The notes under the pieces: model-generated
Database searches by the model: none
What the model saw: only the letters and a program-made list of their open reading frames with translations
What the model was told of the DNA's origin: nothing
Shown: positions 30,424-39,100 of the stretch, in pieces
Numbering within the stretch: position 1 is the first letter of the stretch
How the letters are laid out: the number at the start of each line of letters is the position of its first letter
Program-made: the position numbers and the translations under genes
Source: UBA6163 sp041753075
GTDB lineage: Bacteria > Planctomycetota > Planctomycetia > Pirellulales > Pirellulaceae
Assembly: GCA_041753075.1 (NCBI GenBank)
Contig: JBGSVE010000054.1
Location: 43,763 to 107,762 of the forward strand
Direction of reading: 5' to 3'
DNA: 64,000 bases

Positions 30424-30777
30424 TTATCCCTCCAAGCATTCCGGCGGCACGTCCGCTCCCTGACTTGGGTCGCCGACCACGGCGGGCAGCAATCGCTCGC
30501 TGAGTTGACGCAAGTATTCGTCAATCACAGGATCGCGCCGCGACAGCATCGCACATTGGCCGACGCGTCGCGACTGGATCAAATCCGCCGCCACCAATTC
30601 CTTCAAATGGTGCGAAATCGTCGCTTGGGTGATCGGAAAATCGGCCACCAATTGTTTGCAGGCCACTTCGCGATCTGCGGCGATCCGCTGCAAAATCGCG
30701 AATCGCTGTGGATCAGCAATCGCCCGCGTGATGCGTTGGAATTGGGTTTCGTTTAACTCGCTTTGGTGGACACTCAT
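30424..30777 (-). CDS. ArsR-family winged-helix transcriptional regulator
   Basis: A 117-residue DNA-binding protein. ADPQRFAILQRIA opens the winged-helix fold; the recognition helix is in FPITQATISHHLKELVAADL, and the wing follows at SRRVGQCAMLSRR. Only one cysteine is in the helix alpha-3 area (EVACKQLV), so the CxC metal site of ArsR/SmtB is not present and a metal sensor is not supported. The start is taken as the ATG at 30777; a longer frame to 30828 has no ribosome site. As first gene of the run it probably autoregulates, and it may control folK, DUF58 and the transglutaminase. Confidence 0.88.
   Translation of the reverse strand: MSVHQSELNETQFQRITRAIADPQRFAILQRIAADREVACKQLVADFPITQATISHHLKELVAADLIQSRRVGQCAMLSRRDPVIDEYLRQLSERLLPAVVGDPSQGADVPPECLEG
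30428..30433 (-). promoter_or_regulatory. Ribosome binding site of folK
   Basis: GGAGGG on the minus strand, inside the last two sense codons of the ArsR-like gene, 5-6 bp before the TTG at 30422. It decides the non-ATG start and implies coupled translation. Confidence 0.7.
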
Positions 30778-31312
30778 TACGTTTAATTTAGTTCGCGTCC
30801 GGTACTTAGTGAAAGTAGGCGGTTCCAATCGCTGCGGGTTACCGCAATCACCCAGAGTGGTGAGGGCGTGCGCAATGGGGCAACTGATGGCATTTTCCGC
30901 AATCGATGGCGACTACTTTCGCATTAACGCAATAAATTGGGGGGTCTCTGGAAAATATGCAGGCCAGTGGATAAAAAGCGGCGTCGGATAAAGCAATGAT
31001 GTGCAGGATAATTAGGTAAATTTTCGGTCGAATTTCTGGAATTCAGTAGGGAGTGGAGTAGTTTGTGCTTCTACAGAGCCGGGGTCAAACCCGTTGATAT
31101 TGGCGGATAGATAGCATTTGTTGGATGTGGACGTGTTGAATGTGGACTTGGGCAGGGCTTGCCGGGTCAATCGATGCGAATGAATCGTGTTTATTATTTT
31201 ATTTTAACGCGAATGTTGCTGGCGCGTCATCCAACGAATGAACAATCGTTTGATGTTTCGTTAGTGGTTTTATTACGCGGGCGGGCCGTTAATTGTGCTG
31301 AAAGCTAACCTG
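30778..31312. other. Divergent intergenic region, no gene seen
   Basis: About 535 bp between the ArsR-like gene and the sugar transferase. It is locally AT-rich (a TTTATTATTTTATTTTAA run near 31190) and must hold both promoters. I saw no convincing open frame, RNA gene or riboswitch. Confidence 0.5.
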
Positions 31313-32593
31313 ATGCGTTTCTTACCAAGTTTTAGGTTGCCGAAAGTCAGCGGGCTTGGATCGGTTTTTCTTACCCGCCGCCAATTCGATCGCGTGGTGA
31401 CGCGGGAACGAATCCGAGCGTCACGGCGAGCGATTCCCTTCTGCATCGTGAATATCACGATCGCGGCGGAGCGAAAGGTGTATCCGACGAAGCGTGCTGC
31501 GCGGGTACTGCTGAGGAATCTGCGGCTGACCGATGAGAAAGCGATGTTGTCGCCGCGAGCGTTTTCCGTGTTGTTGGTGGACACGCCACAGATGGGCGGA
31601 CGCACCGTGGTCGATCGACTGGAGGGTTTGTTTGCGGGATTTGGTATCGGTGCAACGATGGAGTTGAAGGTGCATGATCCGTCGGCCTTTGATGGAGTCG
31701 CCTCTGATGGGATAGATGGGTCGTCATCAACAAACCCACCGTCGCTCGAAGCGATGACATCCTCTGCCGTCGCCACAACGTCTGAGGGCATGGCGATGAC
31801 CGCCGTTATGCCGGAGTCGGCAATTGCGACGGTGACTGTGACGGCGACGAGGTGGTCCGAACAGGCAACATGGCAAGCGGACGCGGTTTCACTGGATCGA
31901 CGAGGTTTACCGCAGCAGCGACTGAGCGATTTGCCGTTGTCGAGTGCCGATGAAGCGATTTCCAGTGACGATCCGTTGGTCAGCGGCGCGACGATGTTTA
32001 GCTTGGTAAAGCGATGCTTCGACTTGGCAGCGTCGTTGGCGGGATTGATGGTTTGCGGTCCGCTGCTGTTGGTGGCGATGTTTGCAATTCGCATTTCCAG
32101 TCCTGGATCGGCGATTTTTTGTCAAACTCGCGAAGGCCGCCGCGGCAAGCCGTTTACGATTTACAAGCTGCGAACGATGCACTCCAACGCCGAACTGATT
32201 CAGGAGTCATTGCGTGCTCAAAGCCATCGCGATGGGCCGGCGTTTAAGATCAAACACGATCCGCGTGTGACGCGCGTCGGTCGCTGGTTGCGAGCAACTT
32301 GTATCGATGAGTTGCCACAGTTGGTCAATGTGTTGCGTGGCGATATGTCGGTCGTTGGGCCGCGACCGCTGCCTTGGCATGAAAGCCGTGCCTGCAGCCA
32401 TTGGCATCGTCGCCGATTGGACGTGCGGCCCGGCTTGACCTGCTTTTGGCAAGTCGACAAAGCCAGTGCGGAAACGTTTGATGATTGGATGCGTTTGGAC
32501 TTGGATTACGTTGATCGCGGCAGCCTCTGGATTGACGCCCAACTCATTTATCGAACGCTGGCTGTGGCCTTGCTCGGTCGCGGCGGCAATTGA
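31313..32593 (+). CDS. Polyprenyl-phosphate phosphoglycosyl transferase (bacterial sugar transferase) with a GGDEF-like N-terminal region
   Basis: The C-terminal half (about 225-425) is the conserved monotopic phosphoglycosyl transferase. SLVKRCFDLAASLAG and one membrane helix come first, then REGRRGKPFTIYKLRTM, the catalytic Asp-Glu of the family in CIDELPQLVNVL, and DMSVVGPRPLP. It would attach a sugar phosphate to undecaprenyl phosphate to start exopolysaccharide synthesis. The N-terminal region (20-125: TRRQFDRVVTRERIRASRR, then SPRAFSVLLVDTPQMGG) resembles a degenerate GGDEF fold without the active-site motif, replacing the usual membrane helices. A Thr/Ser/Ala-rich linker joins the two. 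The start could also be the GTG at 31295. A GT2 gene follows. Confidence 0.92.
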   Translation: MRFLPSFRLPKVSGLGSVFLTRRQFDRVVTRERIRASRRAIPFCIVNITIAAERKVYPTKRAARVLLRNLRLTDEKAMLSPRAFSVLLVDTPQMGGRTVVDRLEGLFAGFGIGATMELKVHDPSAFDGVASDGIDGSSSTNPPSLEAMTSSAVATTSEGMAMTAVMPESAIATVTVTATRWSEQATWQADAVSLDRRGLPQQRLSDLPLSSADEAISSDDPLVSGATMFSLVKRCFDLAASLAGLMVCGPLLLVAMFAIRISSPGSAIFCQTREGRRGKPFTIYKLRTMHSNAELIQESLRAQSHRDGPAFKIKHDPRVTRVGRWLRATCIDELPQLVNVLRGDMSVVGPRPLPWHESRACSHWHRRRLDVRPGLTCFWQVDKASAETFDDWMRLDLDYVDRGSLWIDAQLIYRTLAVALLGRGGN

Positions 32594-32670
32594 TCTTCGA
32601 GCAGTTAGTGTTGGTTTGGTGAGCGGTTCCGATGGTTCGCGATTTCGTAGGTTATACTTCAACCGGACGA

Positions 32671-32699
32671 CGTTCCAAAGGGTCAGGTCCCGTTCCAAA
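32671..32699. repeat. Family B element (GGGTCAG type)
   Basis: CGTTCCAAAGGGTCAGGTCC plus CGTTCCAAA between the sugar transferase and the GT2 gene. It is related to the copy at 28233-28262. Confidence 0.65.
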
Positions 32700-32739
32700 T
32701 ACTGCCTAATTTGCCGCGATTTTGCGTACAATTTGACGA

Positions 32740-33714
32740 ATGAATTCCCCCGTGTCACTAACGCAACGGACGACTGTCGAAACGCATGCCGTCAATGCGC
32801 CGAAAGTCGCGGTGGTAATGACGGTTCACAACGGGTTTCCCTACTTGCCCGAAGCGATGGGATCGATCTTTAATCAATCCTACAGCGATTATGAGTTTAT
32901 TGTCGTTAATGACGGTTCGTCCGACGAGACTGCATCGTATCTGGATTCGCTCGACGATCCCCGCTTGCAAGTAGTTCACCAACCCCGGGGTGGCCAAAAC
33001 AGAGCCGCGCACCGGGCAATTCTTGCCGCGACCGCTCAATACGTGGCGCGGATGGACTGCGACGACGTCGCCGATTCCGGTCGTTTGGCCAAGCAAGTTG
33101 CGTTTCTTGACGCCAATCCCGAAGTCGGTTTGCTTGGTTCACAAATCACTCGCCGCGGCGAAACCGGCAGCGGTTTGCAATCGCGTTTCCCCACCAAGCA
33201 TGATGCGATCGTCGCCGATTTGATCCACAACCGTCACAGCATGTGCAATCCGGCGACGATGTTTCGCCGCCAACTTTACCTTGATACCGGTGGCTACTGG
33301 GAACACAACATCGCCGAAGATTGGGACATGTTTCTCCGCATCGGCGAACGGTCAAAACTGGCGAACCTCGACGAAGCTTTGCTGAGTTACCGATTCCATA
33401 CGACAAGCATCAATGGCAGGCGAACCATCGAAGCCCAGCTTTTTAACGAGTATGCGGCATGTTTGTCGAAGCGCCGGATCGCTGGCCAACCGGAGATTTC
33501 GATTAACGAGTTCTTGGCGAGCCATCGGTCGCGCCGCTTTCCGACTTCCATTACCTTTCGCTTGGATTGTTATTCGCTGGCGCAGTATCGCAAGGCGGTC
33601 GCCGAGATTCATTCGGGCAAAAAAATCTTGGGGAGTTTGCGCGCCGCGTACTCAATCGTGTGCTCGCCGCCTCGTGCGCTGAGACGAATGAAGATGGCGC
33701 TGTTCGGCGGATAG
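32740..33714 (+). CDS. Family 2 glycosyltransferase
   Basis: A 324-residue GT-A-fold glycosyltransferase. KVAVVMTVHNGFPYLPEA and IVVNDGSSDETASYL form the nucleotide-sugar site; ARMDCDDVADSGRL holds the DxD metal motif; and IAEDWDMFLRI carries the ED acid/base motif. The last 80 residues are basic and lack membrane helices, so the enzyme is cytosolic or peripheral. It lies 146 bp after the phosphoglycosyl transferase, and a family B element sits between. It probably adds a later sugar to the same exopolysaccharide or lipid-linked unit. Donor and acceptor cannot be inferred. Its 3' end faces the outer-membrane protein gene across a palindromic element. Confidence 0.93.
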   Translation: MNSPVSLTQRTTVETHAVNAPKVAVVMTVHNGFPYLPEAMGSIFNQSYSDYEFIVVNDGSSDETASYLDSLDDPRLQVVHQPRGGQNRAAHRAILAATAQYVARMDCDDVADSGRLAKQVAFLDANPEVGLLGSQITRRGETGSGLQSRFPTKHDAIVADLIHNRHSMCNPATMFRRQLYLDTGGYWEHNIAEDWDMFLRIGERSKLANLDEALLSYRFHTTSINGRRTIEAQLFNEYAACLSKRRIAGQPEISINEFLASHRSRRFPTSITFRLDCYSLAQYRKAVAEIHSGKKILGSLRAAYSIVCSPPRALRRMKMALFGG

Positions 33715-33722
33715 AGTGCTCA

Positions 33723-33773
33723 CCGACGCTCCGTCGTCGTTTCCATTACGACGGCGGAGCGTCGTTGAACACT
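33723..33773. repeat. Family C element, inverted pair
   Basis: Two arms, CCGACGCTCCGTCGTCGT and TTACGACGGCGGAGCGTCGT, the second followed by TGAACACTAG, lie between the convergent GT2 and outer-membrane protein genes. The CTAG end supplies the stop codon of the minus-strand gene at 33772. A bidirectional terminator role is plausible. Confidence 0.8.
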
Positions 33774-35232
33774 AGTAACCAATCCCAAAACGAAGCATGA
33801 ACGTGCTGCCGGGAAAAAAGTTGTCGCTGCTGCGATTGTTGTAAAGCACTTCGCGATCGAACACGAAGCCCACCTCCGCAAACCCAGTGTGGCGACCATT
33901 TCTGATTAAATCGTTGCGACCCCATTCGGCACCGACCAACAACCTTAGATCGTTGATATCGATGCTGTCCTCGCGACCATCGGTTCGCGTGATTGACCAT
34001 GATCCACCGCCGTAATCACCGGCGACATAGCCCCAGATATCCTGGGTCCCCAATGTCGTCAGGTAGCGCGCAAGCTTGGGTTGTGGAAAGAAAATATCAA
34101 AGCGAGTGAACGGCGTCGGTTGATACAGCAGACCAACGGCAGGTAACAGTTTGATTCGATTGCGATCAAGATAATAAACGCCGGCTTTGAAGGTCGAAAA
34201 CGGCGTCAGTCGAAACGTAACTAAACCCTTGCCAAGAATCCGCAGACTATCGCTGTTGGCCGTATCAAAATCGCTGAATACACCAACGCGAAGCCCAAGA
34301 TCGAAACCGACCAAGCGGTTCGGATCGCTTTGCCAACCCGTGTCTAAGAAAGCATCATAAAGTTGCGGCGGCAAATCGGCACCGCCAGAGCTTTCGGGAC
34401 CATCGAGCAAATGCAATCCAAAACTTGGCACCACATAAACCGGTTGGCCTGAATATAAGAAATTCGGAAACGCAAATACCAATGAGGTTTCGATGTCGTT
34501 CATTTCCAAATCATCAGGCCCGGTTCCGTCGCTCAACCAGCCATAACGAAATCGCGGTCCTTGAAACAAACGATAGGAGTTGTATGCACCACCGGATGAA
34601 CCCAGCGACGAACCGCCGCTGAATATGCCACCGGGAAACAACGTGTTGGGGCTGCCCGAAGGATAAGCTTCCGGCGGAAACGCTTGGGTGCCATAAGGCG
34701 AACCGCTGAAGCCAGGGTTGCCCGGACCAAAGCCGCTGGTCGGTTGTGCCGAAAAAAGCCCACCGAACAATCCGGGACCCTGCGTCGAGGTTGCTCCCGG
34801 CAGCCAACCCGGAAAAGCACTGCTGCCCACGGTTGGCGCACCCGGCAGCGCCGGTGAAAACGTACCCGGATTGGTGCCCGTCGAATACGGATCAAATAGT
34901 GGCGTACCCAGCGATGCCGATGGCGGCGGAAACGTCGATCCGCCAAAGTTCGGTGCCGCCGAAACCGGTGGCGAGTATGTCGGAGCCGTCGATGGCGGCG
35001 CGGAGTAACTTGGCGCGATCGATCCGCCGTAACTGGGTGGTGCGATCGGCGTCAAATTGGTTTGTGGAATGTCGATCGGCGACCTTGGCGAACCAGACAC
35101 GTTGGGCAGATACTGCGCGGCACAGGGTCGCGTTGGGGTCAGGAAGAACCCGCACGCAAGCAACGCTTTACCGGCAATCGCAAGCAATCGTTGGCGTTTG
35201 GACGTCGCGATTTTGGGCGGCGCTGAATTCAT
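33772..35232 (-). CDS. Probable outer-membrane beta-barrel protein with a Pro/Ser/Gly-rich N-terminal region
   Basis: A 486-residue exported protein; the signal peptide is residues 1-39, after a basic N-region. Residues 40-210 are low-complexity (IAPSYSAPPSTAPTYSPP-like) and probably a flexible periplasmic or surface segment. From about 215 to the end, alternating strands and turns occur (YVVPSFGLHLLDG, FDLGLRVGVFSDFD, FKAGVYYLDRN, TGFAEVGFVFDRE). The chain ends in MLRFGIGY, an aromatic C-terminus after alternating hydrophobics as recognised by the BAM machinery. No named family is evident beyond planctomycete barrel-like proteins, and the ligand is unknown. Confidence 0.75.
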   Translation of the reverse strand: MNSAPPKIATSKRQRLLAIAGKALLACGFFLTPTRPCAAQYLPNVSGSPRSPIDIPQTNLTPIAPPSYGGSIAPSYSAPPSTAPTYSPPVSAAPNFGGSTFPPPSASLGTPLFDPYSTGTNPGTFSPALPGAPTVGSSAFPGWLPGATSTQGPGLFGGLFSAQPTSGFGPGNPGFSGSPYGTQAFPPEAYPSGSPNTLFPGGIFSGGSSLGSSGGAYNSYRLFQGPRFRYGWLSDGTGPDDLEMNDIETSLVFAFPNFLYSGQPVYVVPSFGLHLLDGPESSGGADLPPQLYDAFLDTGWQSDPNRLVGFDLGLRVGVFSDFDTANSDSLRILGKGLVTFRLTPFSTFKAGVYYLDRNRIKLLPAVGLLYQPTPFTRFDIFFPQPKLARYLTTLGTQDIWGYVAGDYGGGSWSITRTDGREDSIDINDLRLLVGAEWGRNDLIRNGRHTGFAEVGFVFDREVLYNNRSSDNFFPGSTFMLRFGIGY

Positions 35233-35380
35233 AATGCCAGGAGTAATAGCCTGGCGAAAGCGGCGTCAATATCGCATTTTGACCTTTCGTCCACTGGTTT
35301 TCGTTTGCTAACCAACGGCATGTACCGAAGTCGTGTTGAAATCTGTCCCCAAGTTCTATCCGTCAGTCAATGAGCGGTTG

Positions 35381-36112
35381 ATGCCTAATTCGCGAATTAT
35401 GATCGTTCAATCTGGCCGCTGCATACTCGTCGCTGCCACGATGATTGCGGTGTTGCCGATCGGCGGTTGCCACGATGGGCCGCTGTACGGGCTCAAGGTG
35501 ATCAATCCGTACTACTCGTTGAAGCAATGGAAAGAAGACGAAAAGTACGGCGTCACCGACAAACAACGCATGACGGAACTTGGCAAGCTTGTTGATTCGA
35601 TGCCGAATTTGCCCAAAGATCGCCAAACCTATTGGATGGGTCACTTGCGCCAAATCATGGAGCATGATGAAAGCGCCGAGATGCGTCGCTTGGCCGTGAT
35701 GGCGGCGGGGCAATTGAAGGATGGATCCGGCGATGACATTGTTCGTGACGGATTGAAGGACGAGAGCACCAAGGTACGAACGGCGTGTTGCGAAACGCTC
35801 GGTCGGCGAACCGATGGTGAGGCCGCCTTGTTGCTTGCCGATACGGCCGGCAGTTCAACCGACCAAGATGTACGCCACGCTGCGTTCGCGGCACTGGGCA
35901 ATCATCGCGGTGACATTGCGACTGACGCGCTGAAACTGGCACTCAATGATCGTAATCCCGCGACACAGGACGTCGCAATGAAATCGCTTCGCACCACCAC
36001 CGGCAAAAACTACGGCAATGATCCCGATGTTTGGATCGCTGCGCTGCAGGGCAAGCCGGTCGACGAACAACCTGTCCGCATCGCCGAGCGCATCGAAAAC
36101 TTTATGCGGTAG
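35381..36112 (+). CDS. HEAT-repeat lipoprotein
   Basis: About 243 residues. A hydrophobic signal ends with AVLPIGGC, a lipobox that would lipidate C30. Residues 90-225 read as four or so HEAT repeats: SAEMRRLAVMAAGQLKDGSG, KVRTACCETLGRRTDG, VRHAAFAALGNHRG and TQDVAMKSLRTTTG. Such lipoproteins usually scaffold envelope complexes. The open frame extends upstream to a GTG at 35333, but a signal peptide starting at 35381 (or the ATG at 35399) fits better. The 3' end overlaps the cadherin-like gene on the other strand by 11 bp. Confidence 0.8.
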   Translation: MPNSRIMIVQSGRCILVAATMIAVLPIGGCHDGPLYGLKVINPYYSLKQWKEDEKYGVTDKQRMTELGKLVDSMPNLPKDRQTYWMGHLRQIMEHDESAEMRRLAVMAAGQLKDGSGDDIVRDGLKDESTKVRTACCETLGRRTDGEAALLLADTAGSSTDQDVRHAAFAALGNHRGDIATDALKLALNDRNPATQDVAMKSLRTTTGKNYGNDPDVWIAALQGKPVDEQPVRIAERIENFMR

Positions 36113-39100
36113 CCGTAAACACGAACACCTGCTCGACGCTCAACCCATAGCGGTCTTCGCTGAGCAACCGAATCGTGAATGATGTTTGTGCCGAGTAATC
36201 GATATCAGCCGCGATCACTATCGTGTCGCCCACGATCGTGAACAACGCGTTGTCGTCATCTCCGCTGCCGACCACAAGCCGATAAGTATGCGTGTCAAAC
36301 GAGTTGGCATCCGTTGTGGTCAATGTCGCCACGACCGTTCCGCTGGGTGAATCAATTGGAAACACCGAGCTATCGACCGCAATCGATGCGGGGGCAACAT
36401 TGGCATCGGTGATCATGATGTTGAGAATTTCCTCAAATCCAAGTCCACCGGCGTCCTCGGTCCTGACCCGAACCGAGTACATATCCTTCATCGCCATATC
36501 AAAAACATCCACGGTCACCAATTCGCCATTGAGAATCGTGAACGCAGCATTGTCGACATCACCGTCACCGGCGACCAACGTGTAAGTGAACATCTGCATC
36601 GCGTCGGGATCAACGCTGCTAAACAACCCGACCAAGGTGCCGGCCGGTTCGGCTTCGGCGACGTTCGCGACGCTGATCGCCAATGCCGTCGGGGCTTCGT
36701 TGACATCAGTAACCGTGATCGTGAACACTTCGTCGAACGTCAATCCGCCAAGGTCGGTGCTGCGAACGCGGACGGTGTAGGAATCCTTGGTCTCGAAATC
36801 GAGCAACGTCGCGGTCAGTAGTTCACCAGCCGCAATTGTGAACGATACGTTGTCGTCATCACCATCACCGGACACCAGTTCATAATTGTGCATGTCGATT
36901 GCGTCGGAGTCGGTCGAGCTGAACATGCCAACTGGCGTTCCAACCGCAGCGTCTTCGTCAATCGTATTGGCGCTGATCGCGATCGCCGTCGGGGCTTCGT
37001 TGACATCAGTAACCGTGATCGTAAACACTTCGTCGAACGTCAATCCGCCAAGGTCGGTGCTGCGAACGCGGACGGTGTAGGAATCCTTGGACTCGAAATC
37101 GAGCAACGTCGCGGTCAGTAGTTCACCAGCCGCAATTGTGAACGATGCGTTGTCGTCATCGCCATCACCGGAAGCCAATTCATAGGTGTGTGAATCAACG
37201 GTATTGGGATCACTTGTTGTAAACGAACCGACGCTGGTTCCGATCGCGGCATTTTCGCTGATAAACGCGGCGTCGATGGTGATACCATCGGGAGCCACAT
37301 TGACTTCGGTAATCGTAATCACGAGCGTCTGTTCGACAAACAATCCCGCACCGTCGAAGGTCAGTAAGTGAATACTGTAAGTTGACTTCGTGGCCGCGTC
37401 GGCGACGAACGTGGTCCGCAGTTGGTTGTCGTCGATTGTGAACGACGCGTTGTCATCGTCGCCATCGCCGGGAACCAACAAGTAGGTGGCGATGTCTCCG
37501 ACGTCGGGATCGTTGTTCCCAAGTAAACCGACAAGCGTGCCGCTGGCTGCGTTATTCTCGACGGTACTGTTGCTGAGCGTCACCAGCGTCGGACCTTCGT
37601 TAACGTTAGTGACCGTGATCGCGAACGATTGTTCGGTTTGAAGGCCGCCAGGATCGGTGGTGCGAACGCGGACGGTGTAACTTGACTTGGTTTCAAAATC
37701 GAGTGCAGTCGCCGTAATCAATTGGTCATCATCAATCGCAAAGGATGCGTTGTCGTCGTCTCCATCACCGTCAACTAAGGTGTAGGTGTGAGTGTCGGAC
37801 ATATTTGCATCGGTAGTTGTCAACATGCCGACGGCAGTGCCGATGATTGCGTCTTCGGCGATGGACGCATTGTCAAGTTCGATTGCGGTGGGCGCAACGT
37901 TGGGCTCGACGACGGTGATGGTAAAGGTTTGTTCGGTGAACAATCCACCGGCATCGGTAACACGCAAGCGAATGAGGTACGAATCTTGGACGGATTGGTC
38001 GGCGGTGAACGTGGTCAGCAATTGATTGTTCGCAATCGTGAACGACGTGTTGTCATCGTCACCGTCACCACTGACCAGGGAGAAGACCGTGGTGTCGCCC
38101 GTGTCGGGGTCGGTGCTGGTCAGCGTGCCGACGGCCGAGTCGCTGGCTGCTCCCGTTTCGATCGATGTCTGCGACAATGAAATCGTGGTCGGTGCTTCGT
38201 TGACATTCGTAACCGTGATGGTGAACGATTGCTCGACAAACAGACCGCCTGCGTCGGCGCTGCGGACGCGAACCGTGTAGCTCGGCGTGGTCTCGAAATC
38301 GAGCGCGGTCGCAGTTTGCAACCCGTCGCCCGAAATTGTGAACAAGTCGTTGTTGTCATCGCCGTCGCCAGAAACCAGTGTATAGGTTTGCGTATCGCCA
38401 GCGTCTTGATCGGTCGAGCTAAACAGTCCGACAGTCGTTCCCGTCGGGAAGTCCTCAGCAATCGATTGGTTGCTGATCGTGATTGCCGCAGGCGCTTCGT
38501 TGACGTTCGTAACATTGACCGTGAACGTTTGTTCGATGAACAAGCCACCAATGTCAGTGCTGCGAACACGAATCGTATAGTTTGGCGTGAACTCGAAATC
38601 GAGTGCCGTTGCGGTTTGTAATTGGCCACCGACAATGGTGAACGATGCGTTGCCCGAATCGCCGCTGCCGGCGGTCAGCGTATAGACATGGGTGTCAGTC
38701 GCGTTGGGATCGGTCGTCGAGAAGGTGCCGATTGCTGAACCGATTGCAGCGCTTTCGGCAAGTGAATTACCGCTGAGCGTTATCGCCGTCGGTGCGAGAT
38801 TGGCTTCGACGACGGTGATGGCGAATGTTTTTTCGTCGAATAGTCCGTCGGCGTCGGTTACTCGAAGACGCACGGAGTACGAATCTTGGGCGGATGCATC
38901 CGCAGTGAATGCGGTTCGCAACTGTGTTCCGTTAATTGTGAATGACGCGTTGTCGCTATCTCCGCTGCCGGAGACGAGTTGGTAGGTAAACGTGTCACCG
39001 GCGTCGGGATCGTCGTTGCCAAGAGTTGCCACCGCGGTTCCACTGGCCGAACCGTCTTCGACGCGGGTCGCGGACAAGGTAATTGTGGTTGGCGATTCAT

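Noticed and set aside
30424..30777. Arsenic or metal resistance operon led by ArsR
   Set aside because: The metal-binding CxC in the recognition area is absent and the following genes are folate and envelope genes.
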